Positions 25,090 to 33,003 are shown, counted from the stretch's first letter. The stretch is DNA of 49,071 nt from an uncultured Oscillospiraceae bacterium (GCA_944385125.1 CALWVZ010000010.1:1-49071), one strand, 5' to 3'. A program made the numbers and translations. Notes: generated by a model not told the origin, from the letters alone.

Positions 25090-26157
25090 ATGCCGAAGTA
25101 CGATTTCATGAGTTTTGGCGAACCCAATATCCGCATGACTCCGCCGGAGCACGACAGACTGGGCCAGGCCGAGGAACTGCGCCTGGGCATTGCCGCCGCA
25201 GAACTCAACTGCTGCGTGAACATTGCAAACCTCAGCGTTGACAAACTGAAATACAAACTGAAGACCGCCTACCTCACGAAGCTGGTGGACAACTGGACCG
25301 GCTCATATATCGTCAAGCACGCCCAGATGCACGGCGTGGACATGTCCAACGTGGTGGTTGAGGACTTCGATAAAATAGGCAGGACCAGAAACGGCCTGGC
25401 CTTTGTGGAAGTGGGCATCGGCCCCAGGCCCAGCTACCAGATCTACGACAGGGGACATTCCGCCCTGAGCAAGATACAGCCGGGAGAGATAGACTGGAAA
25501 AAGACCCTGGATACCCGCTGGTTCCATACCACCGGCATTGTGACCGCTCTGGGGGAGCATACCGCTCAGGAGGTCTGCTCGGCCCTCAAGGCTGCAAAGG
25601 AAAACGGAGCCACCACCAGCTATGACCTGAACTACCGCAGTACCCTGTGGAGCAAGGAGCAGGCCAGAGCCGCCGCCGAAAAGCTGATGCCCTACATCGA
25701 CGTCATCCTGGGCAACGAGGAGGATTTCGAGACCATGCTGGGCATAAAAGCCGAAGGCACCGGCGCAGACTTCTCCGCCATTGACCCGGAAAGCTACAGG
25801 AAGGTGGCGGAAAAGGTGATGGAGAAATATCCCCACATTCAGGTGGTGGGCACCTCCCTCCGGGAAGTCAAGACCGCTCTGCTGAACAACTGGCAGACCT
25901 GCATGATGACGAAGCGGGGCTTCTTCGTATCCAGGAAATATCAGGATATAGAGATAAACGACCGGGTAGGGGGCGGCGACAGCTTTGCCTCCGGCCTGAT
26001 CTGGTCCATGCTGGAAGGCTATGACGACCAGCAGGCCATCGACTTCTCCGCCGCATATTCCGCCCTGTGCCACACCATCCGCAACGACTGGAACCTGGTA
26101 AGCCGGGAAGAGGCCCAGGCCCTGGCAGCCGGCGGCAGCGCAAGAGTTAAGAGATAA
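25090..26157 (+). CDS. PfkB-family sugar kinase (2-keto-3-deoxygluconate kinase-like)
   Basis: This 355-aa ribokinase-fold protein has the PfkB C-terminal signature NDRVGGGDSFASGL with catalytic base D297 and an ATP-side SYDLNYRSTLW motif typical of KdgK-like members. It would phosphorylate a sugar or sugar acid with ATP in the cytoplasm. In E. coli ascorbate use, phosphorylation is done by the PTS; here an ABC importer delivers unphosphorylated substrate, so this kinase could supply the 6-phosphate that UlaG needs. That link is inferred from gene order. It is long for the family, with an N-terminal segment MSFGEPNIRMTPPEHDRLGQ. Confidence 0.88.
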   Translation: MPKYDFMSFGEPNIRMTPPEHDRLGQAEELRLGIAAAELNCCVNIANLSVDKLKYKLKTAYLTKLVDNWTGSYIVKHAQMHGVDMSNVVVEDFDKIGRTRNGLAFVEVGIGPRPSYQIYDRGHSALSKIQPGEIDWKKTLDTRWFHTTGIVTALGEHTAQEVCSALKAAKENGATTSYDLNYRSTLWSKEQARAAAEKLMPYIDVILGNEEDFETMLGIKAEGTGADFSAIDPESYRKVAEKVMEKYPHIQVVGTSLREVKTALLNNWQTCMMTKRGFFVSRKYQDIEINDRVGGGDSFASGLIWSMLEGYDDQQAIDFSAAYSALCHTIRNDWNLVSREEAQALAAGGSARVKR

Positions 26158-26164
26158 GACGGGA

Positions 26165-26187
26165 AGGGGCGTCTGCCTGACGCCCCT
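26165..26187 (+). other. Hairpin between kinase and ulaE genes
   Basis: A 9-bp GC-rich stem (AGGGGCGTC, 26165-26173, with 26179-26187; loop TGCCT) without T-tract lies in the 56-bp gap. It may adjust expression or stability inside the operon. Confidence 0.5.
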
Positions 26188-26213
26188 CCGCACTGAAGAT
26201 TGGCGGTGATAGG

Positions 26214-27077
26214 ATGGAAGAGCTGAATTATCGTCTGGGACTCTACGAAAAAGCCATGCCTTCCCTGGACAGCTGGGAGGAGAAGCTGGACCTCACCAGG
26301 AGCTCCGGCTTTGATTGGCTGGAGCTCTCCGTGGACGAGAGCGACGCCAAGCTGGCCCGGCTGGACTTTGCCCCGGCGCAGATCGGAGAAATCAGAAGAG
26401 CCTGCGAAAACACGGCAGTGCCTATCAGGACCATGTGTCTGAGCGGGCACAGGAGATACCCCTTTGGCTCCGGCGACGCCGCCGTAAGGGCCAGGAGCCT
26501 GGATATCATGAGAAAGGCCGTGGATCTGGCGGCGGAGCTGGGCGTGCGGCTGATACAGCTGGCCGGGTACGACGTGTATTACGAGGAGAGAAGGCCGGAG
26601 TCTGCCGGATACTTCCTGGAGGGACTGAGCAGGGCTGTGGAGTACGCCTCCGCCCATGGCGTCTGCATGGGCTTTGAGACCATGGAGACCCCCTTTATGG
26701 ACACGGTGGGCAAGAGCATGTTTTATGTCTCGGAGCTCCGCTCCCCCTATCTCGGGGTATACCCGGACATAGGCAATCTGAAAAATGCAGCGGTGATCTA
26801 CGGAACGGATGTGGTGGAAGACCTGAAAAAGGGCAGAGGCCATATCTTTGCCGCCCATCTGAAGGAGACCAGCCCCGGCGTATACCGGGACATGAGTTTC
26901 GGGCAGGGAGGGCATACCGAGTATGTGCCCTGCATCAGGGAGCTGCTGGATCAGGGGGTCAGAATGTTCACCGGGGAATTTTGGTATCACGGTGAAGAAA
27001 ATTATAGAGAAAAGCTGGCTCAGGCCTCGGATTTCCTGCGCATGAAAATAAAAGAGGCCGCCGAAGGGAGAAGCTGA
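26214..27077 (+). CDS. ulaE: L-xylulose/L-ribulose-5-phosphate 3-epimerase UlaE family
   Basis: This 287-aa TIM-barrel protein of the xylose-isomerase-like superfamily carries the UlaE/SgbU hallmark [15 protein letters not shown] (about residue 75). Metal-binding acidic residues are expected in [19 protein letters not shown] and AAHLKE; MFTGEFW is near the end. It epimerises L-xylulose 5-phosphate to L-ribulose 5-phosphate. Length and motifs match the family (284 aa in E. coli). It precedes ulaF by 1 bp, giving the last two steps of the ascorbate-type route side by side. Confidence 0.9.
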   Translation: MEELNYRLGLYEKAMPSLDSWEEKLDLTRSSGFDWLELSVDESDAKLARLDFAPAQIGEIRRACENTAVPIRTMCLSGHRRYPFGSGDAAVRARSLDIMRKAVDLAAELGVRLIQLAGYDVYYEERRPESAGYFLEGLSRAVEYASAHGVCMGFETMETPFMDTVGKSMFYVSELRSPYLGVYPDIGNLKNAAVIYGTDVVEDLKKGRGHIFAAHLKETSPGVYRDMSFGQGGHTEYVPCIRELLDQGVRMFTGEFWYHGEENYREKLAQASDFLRMKIKEAAEGRS

Positions 27078-27078
27078 T

Positions 27079-27768
27079 ATGCTGGAAGAACTGAAAGAAC
27101 TGGTGTGCCGGGCAAATCTGATGCTGCCGGAATATAAGCTGGTGACATTTACCTGGGGAAATGTCTCGGGCATAGACAGGGAAAAGGGGCTTATGGTAAT
27201 TAAACCCTCGGGGGTGCCCTACGAAGAGATGGAGCCGGAGGACATGGTTGTGGTTGATATGGAGGGAAAGATCGTGGAGGGCAAGTGGAAGCCCTCCAGC
27301 GATACGCCTACCCACCTGGAGCTTTACAAGGCCTTCCCCAACTGCGGCGGAGTCATCCACACCCATTCTCGCTGGGCCACCAGCTTTGCCCAGGCCGGCC
27401 GGCCCATCCCGGCCATGGGCACCACCCAGGGCGACTATTTTTACGGCGACATCCCCTGCACCAGGGAGATGAGCCCGGAGGAGATACGGGGACACTACGA
27501 GCAGGAGACGGGAAAGGTGATAGTGGAGACCTTTGCCGGACTGGACCCGGCGGCGATACCGGGCGTTCTGGTACATAGTCACGGCCCCTTTGCCTGGGGC
27601 AAAGACCCGGTGGAGGCCGTCCACAACGCCGTTGTTATGGAAGAGGTCGCCTTCATGTCCTGGCACAGCATGATTTTAAATCCCCAGGCGGGCAACATGT
27701 CCCGGGAGCTGTTGGATAAACACTACCTGCGCAAACACGGCAGCAACGCCTATTACGGGCAGGGCTGA
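27079..27768 (+). CDS. ulaF: L-ribulose-5-phosphate 4-epimerase (AraD/UlaF)
   Basis: This 229-aa class II aldolase-fold protein has the zinc motif [10 protein letters not shown] (H94, H96) and the third histidine in [13 protein letters not shown], plus the N-terminal [14 protein letters not shown] and [10 protein letters not shown] phosphate-site motifs. It converts L-ribulose 5-phosphate to D-xylulose 5-phosphate, which enters the pentose phosphate pathway. It is the last gene of the operon; a long hairpin follows at 27832-27871. AraD and UlaF cannot be separated by sequence alone, but the UlaE neighbour favours UlaF. Confidence 0.92.
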   Translation: MLEELKELVCRANLMLPEYKLVTFTWGNVSGIDREKGLMVIKPSGVPYEEMEPEDMVVVDMEGKIVEGKWKPSSDTPTHLELYKAFPNCGGVIHTHSRWATSFAQAGRPIPAMGTTQGDYFYGDIPCTREMSPEEIRGHYEQETGKVIVETFAGLDPAAIPGVLVHSHGPFAWGKDPVEAVHNAVVMEEVAFMSWHSMILNPQAGNMSRELLDKHYLRKHGSNAYYGQG

Positions 27769-27831
27769 GGCGGCGGGGCCGATCTGAGCCAAACAGGCAA
27801 GCCGTAAAATATCATAAAGTGAGATGCAGTA

Positions 27832-27871
27832 AGGCCGGCTATATCATGTGTAAATATGATATAGCCGGCCT
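27832..27871. terminator. Long hairpin at the end of the ula-like operon
   Basis: A perfect 16-bp stem (AGGCCGGCTATATCAT, 27832-27847, with 27856-27871; loop of 8 nt). There is no T-tract directly after it, but a T-run occurs at 27897-27902. It probably defines the 3' end of the operon mRNA. Confidence 0.6.
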
Positions 27872-27876
27872 GGGAC

Positions 27877-28174
27877 TGTCAAAAAGTCTGTAGGGATTTT
27901 TTGACAAGCTGAAAATCGGAGCAAGCGACATTGCGCTTGCTCCGAACTTGGTCCGAGTGGCGATACAGAATTTATAGATCTCATCAAAGGAACCCAAATC
28001 GAAGCCCAGCGCCTGCGCAGCCCTTGGCGGCTTTGCCGCCTTAGGGATGCGGCGTACCCCCTGCGGGCAAGCGGCTTCGATTTGGAGAGGAGGAGCAAGG
28101 AAGCGGGGCGGATGGTGTTTTCTATTCCCCGTGAAATAGAAAAAATCGGAGCAAGCGATATAAGCTTGCTCCGA
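27877..28174. other. Structured, non-coding repeat-rich region beside tRNA-Leu
   Basis: The gap 27769-28177 holds no credible gene but several nested inverted repeats. TGTCAAAAA/TTTTTGACA is at 27877-27885 and 27898-27906. A 12-bp hairpin TCGGAGCAAGCG (27916-27945) occurs again with a shorter stem at 28146-28174. A 13-bp inverted repeat CCAAATCGAAGCC (27994-28006 and 28073-28085) encloses a small GGCGGC/GCCGCC stem. The copy next to the tRNA acts as its terminator. The whole may be a dispersed intergenic repeat or an unknown structured RNA. Confidence 0.5.
28146..28174 (-). terminator. Terminator of tRNA-Leu
   Basis: On the minus strand an 11-bp stem (TCGGAGCAAGC with its complement, 28146-28156 and 28164-28174) is followed by a run of T (28145 down to 28141). 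It lies 3 bp after the encoded CCA of tRNA-Leu. Confidence 0.85.
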
Positions 28175-28177
28175 CGC

Positions 28178-28265
28178 TGGTGCGCGAGGCGGGACTTGAA
28201 CCCGCACGCCCGGAGTGAGCACTAGAACCTGAATCTAGCGAGTCTGCCAATTCCACCACTCGCGC
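28178..28265 (-). tRNA. tRNA-Leu (CAG anticodon)
   Basis: A class II tRNA with a long variable arm. Acceptor GCGCGAG pairs with CTCGCGC, the anticodon loop is TTCAGGT (anticodon CAG), the T-loop is GGTTCAAGTCC, and 3' CCA is encoded at 28178-28180. A promoter is at 28285-28313. Confidence 0.96.
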
Positions 28266-28284
28266 ATCTCTGGAACGCTTGATT

Positions 28285-28313
28285 ATAATAGCACTGGGAG
28301 CCCCACTTGTCAA
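28285..28313 (-). promoter_or_regulatory. Promoter of tRNA-Leu
   Basis: On the minus strand TTGACA (28308-28313) and TATTAT (28285-28290) are 17 bp apart, about 20 bp upstream of the tRNA. Confidence 0.8.
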
Positions 28314-28377
28314 GCATAATTTTTCATTTTTCCCCCGATTATTTTTAATACTGCCCCGGGGCCGCAGGGAAGAAAAA

Positions 28378-28404
28378 CACCCCGCAGCCTCTGGCTGCGG
28401 GGTG
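28378..28404 (-). terminator. Terminator of the carboxypeptidase gene
   Basis: On the minus strand a 12-bp stem (CACCCCGCAGCC with its complement) and 3-nt loop are followed by GTTTTTCTT. It lies about 35 bp after the stop at 28439. Confidence 0.88.
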
Positions 28405-28438
28405 AATGACTGCTGCCGCCGGAAAGGAGCCCAGGACC

Positions 28439-29239
28439 TCAGGCTTGATCGTAGAGGGCTACGAACTCCTCCAGGCAGAGATTGTTCTCCATAATATATG
28501 TGGCTACCTCCACTCCCACATAGCGGAAGTGCCAGGGCTCATACATCACCTGGGTTATGTCCTGCTTATCCTCGGGATAACGGAGGATGAAACCGTAATC
28601 CTGACAGTGGGCCAGGAGCCACTGGAAGGTCTCGGTATTTTCCAGGTCGGTGGTCTTGGGGTCGTGATAGTAGTCGGTGATATCGCAGCACAGGCCGGTC
28701 TGGTGCTCGCTGGTACCCGGGGGAGTGACGATCTTGGCGGCCTCGTCTGCGCTGTAGCCCTGGCTTATTTTCCGATTATACAGGTACTGCTGGGTGGAGT
28801 AATCCCGGTAGCCGGAGGAGAGATATACCGGCAGGCCCTCGGCCTGAGCGCCCTCGGCAAAGCTGGTGAGGGCCTCGGCTATGCGGGAGTCCACAACGCA
28901 GTCATTGGCCAGGGTCGCAGTCTCCGGGGGGGCGAAGTTCTCATCCACGCTGTTATCCTTGTTCACCAGGATCATTTCCCAGCTGGTCAGGTCCACATCG
29001 GGCAGACCGCTGCCCGGCTCTTCCGTGGGCTCAACGGTGGGTTCCACTGTAGGCTGGGGCGTGGCCTGGGCGGCGGCATCGTCCTGGACGGGCTGCTGGC
29101 CGGTTTCCCCCAGCGAGGCCGCAGTATCGGCAAAGCTCTGGGTAGACCAGCCGGAAGAGAAATGCATATAGCTGTATGCACAGAAGACGCCCAGGAAAAG
29201 TATGGAGAAAAATATCTTAAATACGAGATTGCCTTTCAT
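28439..29239 (-). CDS. D-alanyl-D-alanine carboxypeptidase, VanY/M15 family
   Basis: This 266-aa protein has an N-terminal membrane anchor (VFKIFFSILFLGVFCAYSYM), a Pro/Thr/Glu-rich linker (TPQPTVEPTVEPTEEPGS) and a C-terminal M15B zinc peptidase domain. The domain contains SSGYRDYSTQQYLYNRKI, the metal motif SEHQTGLCCDITD, and EPWHFRYVG with the last zinc histidine. It should act outside the membrane and trim the terminal D-Ala of peptidoglycan peptides, affecting cross-linking. ATG 29239 is chosen because AAGGAGG lies 7 nt upstream; the frame stays open to 29281. No van resistance genes are nearby, so a housekeeping role is likely. Confidence 0.92.
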   Translation of the reverse strand: MKGNLVFKIFFSILFLGVFCAYSYMHFSSGWSTQSFADTAASLGETGQQPVQDDAAAQATPQPTVEPTVEPTEEPGSGLPDVDLTSWEMILVNKDNSVDENFAPPETATLANDCVVDSRIAEALTSFAEGAQAEGLPVYLSSGYRDYSTQQYLYNRKISQGYSADEAAKIVTPPGTSEHQTGLCCDITDYYHDPKTTDLENTETFQWLLAHCQDYGFILRYPEDKQDITQVMYEPWHFRYVGVEVATYIMENNLCLEEFVALYDQA

Positions 29240-29370
29240 TTGCAGCCTCCTTATAGTTCTGTAACAGGGGTATTGTAACATCTTGTGCCGCCCAGGTCAA
29301 CAAGCTTTATCCGGGAAAATTCCGGCAGGGCAATTTTTTTGATTTTACCACAGCGGATCGCTAAGCGGCC

Positions 29371-29405
29371 TTGTATGCAGAGGTGGCAGATGTTATAATA
29401 ACATC
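29371..29405 (+). promoter_or_regulatory. Promoter with an overlapping palindrome upstream of the sugar operon
   Basis: TTGTAT (29371-29376) and TATAAT (29394-29399) are 17 bp apart. A perfect 17-bp palindrome GATGTTATAATAACATC (29389-29405) is centred on the -10 box, an ideal place for a repressor to block RNA polymerase. Confidence 0.7.
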
Positions 29406-29463
29406 AATTGAAAAATAGGAGTTAAATAAAATTGAACATTTCAAAGGCTTGGGAGGGCTGACA

Positions 29464-30078
29464 GTGAAACTTACATGGTATGGACATTCCTGCTTCCTTT
29501 TGGAGACGGAGCAGGGCAGCGCAGTTTTCGACCCCTACGCACCGGGGACGGTACCGGGCCTGGAGCTGCCGGAGCTGGAAGCGGACCTGTGCCTGTGCAG
29601 CCACAGCCACGGGGACCACAACTATTCCCAGGGAGTACGGCTCAGCGGCCGCCGGCCGGAACTGAAGCTGGAGGAGTTCCAGTGCTTTCACGATGACAAG
29701 CAGGGCATGCTGCGGGGAAAGAACACCATGCATCTGGTAGAGGCGGAGGGCCGCAGAGTGCTCCATATGGGGGACCTGGGCCACATGCCGGAGCCTGAGC
29801 TCATCCGGGCGCTGGGACGCATAGACCTGCTGATGATACCCGTGGGGGGCTACTATACCATAGACGCCGCCCTGGCTGCCGCCGTGGTGCGCAGCCTGGA
29901 GCCGGACCTGGTGGTCCCCATGCACTACAGGGGAGAGGGTTTTGGTTTCCCGGTGATCACCGGCGTAGAGGACTTCACGGAGAGAATGGACCGGGTAAAG
30001 CAGCTATACGGCAATGTTCTGGAGCCGGAGTGGAAAGATGGGCCCATGACGGTGGTGCTGAGCTGCCCCCTGGGCTGA
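29464..30078 (+). CDS. Metallo-beta-lactamase-fold hydrolase (UPF0173/YtkL-like)
   Basis: This 204-aa compact MBL protein opens with VKLTWYGHSCFLLET, followed by the metal motif CSHSHGDHNYS, a VLHMGDLGH aspartate site and the histidine in VVPMHYRGE. It belongs to the YtkL/UlaG-like branch of the fold and lacks signal or membrane segments. GTG 29464 is chosen because GGGAGG lies 7 nt before it; a TTG further upstream (29449) is possible. The substrate is unknown. Being first in an operon with a lyxose/mannose isomerase, a mutarotase and a kinase, it may open a lactone or cleave a sugar phosphate, but many such proteins have no defined role. Confidence 0.82.
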   Translation: MKLTWYGHSCFLLETEQGSAVFDPYAPGTVPGLELPELEADLCLCSHSHGDHNYSQGVRLSGRRPELKLEEFQCFHDDKQGMLRGKNTMHLVEAEGRRVLHMGDLGHMPEPELIRALGRIDLLMIPVGGYYTIDAALAAAVVRSLEPDLVVPMHYRGEGFGFPVITGVEDFTERMDRVKQLYGNVLEPEWKDGPMTVVLSCPLG

Positions 30079-30121
30079 GGCGGGCCGGATATATAAAGAC
30101 AGCATTGAAAGGAGACGGAAC

Positions 30122-30808
30122 ATGAAGCGATCGGAGATAAACCGGGCCTTGAGAGAGATGGAGGCCATGTGCGCAAGGGAACACTGCTATCTGCCGCCTT
30201 TCTGCCATTTCAGCCCGGAGCAGTGGCAGGAGCTGGGCCATGAGTACGACGAGGTGAGGGACTGCATGCTGGGCTGGGACATCACCGACTACGGCCTGGG
30301 GGACTTTGACAGGGTGGGCTTTTCCCTGATAACTCTGAGAAACGGCAACCGCTCCATGGCGGAGAAATACCCCAAGGTCTATGCGGAGAAGCTGCTGTAC
30401 CTGAAGGAGGGGCAGTACGCCCCCAACCACTTCCACTGGTACAAGACTGAAGACATCATAAACCGGGGCGGGGGCAATGTGCTCATCCGGGTGTATAACT
30501 CCCTGCCCAATGAGGATATAGACTACGAATCCGACGTGACGGTGCACCTGGACGGGCGCAGCCTCACTGTGCCGGCGGGGACCCATGTGCGCCTTGCCCC
30601 GGGGGAGAGCATCCACGTGCAGCAGTACCTGTACCACGACTTCTCCGTGGAGCCCGGCTCCGGGCCGGTGCTGCTGGGGGAGGTCAGCCAGTGCAACGAT
30701 GACAACAGTGATAACCGCTTCAATCCCCCGGTGGGCCGTTTCCCGGAGATAGAGGAGGACGAGCCCCCTTACAGGCTCCTGTGCAACGAGTATCCCAAGG
30801 GGAGGTAA
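30122..30808 (+). CDS. D-lyxose/D-mannose ketol-isomerase (cupin fold)
   Basis: This 228-aa protein matches the D-lyxose isomerase family: an N-terminal helical part (SEINRALREMEAMCARE), then a cupin with metal ligands in PNHFHWYKTEDIINRGGG (H103, H105, E110) and HVQQYLYHDF. Family members interconvert D-lyxose and D-xylulose or D-mannose and D-fructose with Mn2+. Together with the fructokinase two genes later it gives a short route to fructose 6-phosphate or xylulose 5-phosphate. The ribosome site is GAAAGGAG. Next gene is 6 bp away. Confidence 0.88.
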   Translation: MKRSEINRALREMEAMCAREHCYLPPFCHFSPEQWQELGHEYDEVRDCMLGWDITDYGLGDFDRVGFSLITLRNGNRSMAEKYPKVYAEKLLYLKEGQYAPNHFHWYKTEDIINRGGGNVLIRVYNSLPNEDIDYESDVTVHLDGRSLTVPAGTHVRLAPGESIHVQQYLYHDFSVEPGSGPVLLGEVSQCNDDNSDNRFNPPVGRFPEIEEDEPPYRLLCNEYPKGR

Positions 30809-30814
30809 AAGCTT

Positions 30815-31711
30815 ATGATATATACCATAGACAACGGCAAGCTCCGTCTGGAGGTCAGCAGCCTGGGGGCGGAGATGCAGAGGCTCAGCTCCTGCTCCGG
30901 GACGGAATATCTCTGGGACGGGGACAGCCGCTACTGGCGGCGGCATGCCCCGGTGCTTTTCCCCTTTGTGGCCCGGCTGAAAGATGACCGCTACAGATTG
31001 GAGGACAGGGAGTACACCATGCCTAAGCACGGCTTTGCCCCGGAGTGCGAATTTGAAATTTACAGTCAAAGCGACACCCAGCTGATCTTCCGTCTTACGG
31101 ATAATGAAAAGACCAGAGAATACTATCCCTTTGCCTTTGAGTTTTGCGTGAGCTATAGGCTGGAGGACTGGAAGCTGAACATCAGCTACAGGGTATTCAA
31201 CTCCGGGGACCGGCTGCTGCCCTTCGGTATGGGAGGACATCCCGGCTTCAGGATACCCTTTGCGGAGAGCCCGAACTTTGAGGACTATTATCTGGAGTTT
31301 TCCCAGGCCTGCGACCCGGACCGGGTGCTCTTCGGGGCGGACTGCCTGGTGAGCGGGGTGAGAGAGCGCTATCCCCTGAAAGAAGGGCGCATACTGCCTC
31401 TGGAACACAGCCTCTTTGACAATGACGCAGTGGTGCTGGAGCACACGGCCAAGGAGGTGGCCATACGCTGCCGCAACAGCCGCAGGGGGATAAAGGTGGC
31501 CTTTCCCCAGATGAACTATGTGGGCTTTTGGCATAAGGACGGCCTGGCCGCCCCCTATGTGTGTATAGAGCCCTGGCTGTCCCTCCCGGCAAGACATGGG
31601 GTGACCGAGGACTTTTACTGCAAGGGGGATATGGTGCGTCTCAAGCCGGGAGAGAACTATGAGAACCAGTGGAGCATAAGCATTGAGGAGGATCAAGCAT
31701 GTATGATGTAG
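30815..31711 (+). CDS. Aldose 1-epimerase family protein, LacX-like
   Basis: This 298-aa protein has the galactose-mutarotase-like beta-sandwich in its LacX form: SSLGAEMQRLSSCSGTEYLW, APVLFPFVARLKDD and MPKHGFAPECEFEI, a central FGMGGHPGFRIPF with the catalytic histidine, and CIEPWLSLPAR with a catalytic glutamate. It likely equilibrates alpha and beta anomers of the sugar handled by the isomerase and kinase. Its last 13 nt overlap the kinase start, so expression is coupled. The sugar cannot be told from sequence. Confidence 0.87.
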   Translation: MIYTIDNGKLRLEVSSLGAEMQRLSSCSGTEYLWDGDSRYWRRHAPVLFPFVARLKDDRYRLEDREYTMPKHGFAPECEFEIYSQSDTQLIFRLTDNEKTREYYPFAFEFCVSYRLEDWKLNISYRVFNSGDRLLPFGMGGHPGFRIPFAESPNFEDYYLEFSQACDPDRVLFGADCLVSGVRERYPLKEGRILPLEHSLFDNDAVVLEHTAKEVAIRCRNSRRGIKVAFPQMNYVGFWHKDGLAAPYVCIEPWLSLPARHGVTEDFYCKGDMVRLKPGENYENQWSISIEEDQACMM

Positions 31712-32649
31712 TGGCTCTGGGCGAGGCCCTGATAGATTTTACCATGGTCTCGGCGGACGGCGAGGGCTACCCCACCATGGCGGCCCATCCCGGCGGAGCG
31801 CCGGCGAATTTCCTGGCGGCCCTGACCAAGTTCGGGGCAAAGACCGCCCTGATATCCAAAGTGGGGGAGGACAGCTTTGGCCGTCTGCTGCTGGGGACCC
31901 TTGGCAAAGCGGGTATAGACGCCGGCGGCGTTGCGGTGGACAGGGATGTATTCACCACCCTGGCCTTCGTCACCCTGGATGAAAAGGGGGAGCGGGAATT
32001 TGCCTTTGCCCGCAAGCCCGGGGCGGATACCTGCATAAGGGAGGAGGAGCTGGACCTGAGCCTGATAGACCGGGCGAAGGTGTTCCACTTCGGCACCCTC
32101 TCTCTCACCAACGAGCCCTCCCGCTCTGCCACAGTGAAGGCGGCGGAATATGCCCGGGCCCAAGGCAAGCTCATCAGCTTCGACCCCAATCTGAGAGAGC
32201 CCCTGTGGCAGGACCTGGAGCAGGCCAGGGAGCAGATGCTCTGGGGCCTGGAGATGGCGGACGTGATAAAGATAAGCGACGACGAGGTGAAGTTCCTTTT
32301 CGGCCTGGAGCCGGAGGAGGGATGCAGGTACATCTTCAGCCGTTTTGCCCCCAAGCTGCTGTTTGTGACCTGCGGCGGAGACGGCTGCTGGTATATGAAT
32401 TCCAGGGCCATGGGCCATGCAGACAGCCTGAAGGGGATAAACATCGTGGACAAGACCGGGGCCGGGGATATCTTCGGGGGCTCGGCAATGTTCAAGCTCC
32501 TCCAGAGCGGCAAGGACCCGGCGGAGCTGAACGAGGAGGAGCTGGCGGAGACGGCCCGCTTTGCCTCCGCAGCGGCAGGCCTGTCCGCCACCCGGGCCGG
32601 AGGCATCTCCAGTGTCCCGGAGCTGGAGGAGGTCCTGAAGCTGTGCTGA
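31699..32649 (+). CDS. scrK: Fructokinase (PfkB family)
   Basis: This 316-aa ribokinase-fold protein resembles ScrK-type fructokinases: VALGEALIDFTMVSADG, then HPGGAPANFLAALTKFGAKT, VGEDSFG, FDPNLREPLW, and the ATP/anion-hole motif DKTGAGDIFGGSAM with catalytic D257. It would phosphorylate fructose made by the mannose isomerase reaction, or xylulose made from lyxose. It starts within the mutarotase gene and ends the operon; a weak GC-rich hairpin (32691-32698 with 32718-32725) follows. Confidence 0.88.
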   Translation: MYDVVALGEALIDFTMVSADGEGYPTMAAHPGGAPANFLAALTKFGAKTALISKVGEDSFGRLLLGTLGKAGIDAGGVAVDRDVFTTLAFVTLDEKGEREFAFARKPGADTCIREEELDLSLIDRAKVFHFGTLSLTNEPSRSATVKAAEYARAQGKLISFDPNLREPLWQDLEQAREQMLWGLEMADVIKISDDEVKFLFGLEPEEGCRYIFSRFAPKLLFVTCGGDGCWYMNSRAMGHADSLKGINIVDKTGAGDIFGGSAMFKLLQSGKDPAELNEEELAETARFASAAAGLSATRAGGISSVPELEEVLKLC

Positions 32650-32743
32650 GGGGCCGGAGGCCGTGCCCGGGTATCGGGCCAGGTATAATTAAAGGGCCGC
32701 AGGCTTAAACGCCCTGGGGCCCTTTGGCGAAACTCCGGCAGAC

Positions 32744-32777
32744 AAAAAACGCCGGAGCAGATCTCCCTGCTCCGGCG
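32744..32777 (-). terminator. Terminator of tRNA-Val
   Basis: On the minus strand an 11-bp stem (CGCCGGAGCAG, 32750-32760 with 32767-32777) is followed by TTTTTTG. It starts directly after the encoded CCA of tRNA-Val. Confidence 0.9.
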
Positions 32778-32854
32778 TGGTGGAGAGTAGCGGACTCGAA
32801 CCGATGACCTTCCGCGTGTGAGGCGGACGCTCTAACCAGCTGAGCTAACCCTCC
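32778..32854 (-). tRNA. tRNA-Val (CAC anticodon)
   Basis: Acceptor GGAGGGT pairs with ACTCTCC (one G.U). D-loop AGCTGGTTAGA, anticodon loop CTCACAC (anticodon CAC) and T-loop GGTTCGAGTCC are standard. CCA is encoded at 32778-32780. A promoter TTGCAA (32889-32894) with TATCAT (32866-32871), 17 bp apart, faces it. Confidence 0.95.
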
Positions 32855-32865
32855 GTAGCCCGTAC

Positions 32866-32894
32866 ATGATACCACAGTAATCCAAATATTGCAA
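32866..32894 (-). promoter_or_regulatory. Promoter of tRNA-Val
   Basis: On the minus strand TTGCAA and TATCAT are spaced by 17 bp, about 12 bp upstream of the tRNA 5' end. It is back to back with the tRNA-Met/Glu promoter. Confidence 0.65.
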
Positions 32895-32947
32895 GAGTAA
32901 GTTTGAGAAAATGCGAAAAATTTTTTCGGCATTTTTGAAATTATCGG

Positions 32948-32976
32948 TTGACAATTTGCGGCGCTTCTGGTAGAAT
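32948..32976 (+). promoter_or_regulatory. Promoter of tRNA-Met and tRNA-Glu
   Basis: TTGACA (32948-32953) and TAGAAT (32971-32976) are 17 bp apart, about 28 bp before tRNA-Met. Confidence 0.8.
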
Positions 32977-33003
32977 TTCTATTGCTGTTCAGAGAACAGA
33001 AAT

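Noticed and set aside
27839..28222. Overlapping short minus-strand frames (84-127 codons) near tRNA-Leu
   Set aside because: They run through hairpins and the tRNA 3' end, lack ribosome sites and have Arg/Ser-rich, motif-free translations. The region is better explained as non-coding structure.
28439..29239. Considered as a vancomycin-resistance gene
   Set aside because: VanY-like sequence alone is common in housekeeping carboxypeptidases, and no vanH, vanA-type ligase, vanX or two-component genes are nearby.
28279..29278. Plus-strand frames opposite the VanY-like gene
   Set aside because: No motifs or ribosome sites; the minus strand encodes a complete M15 peptidase with zinc ligands.
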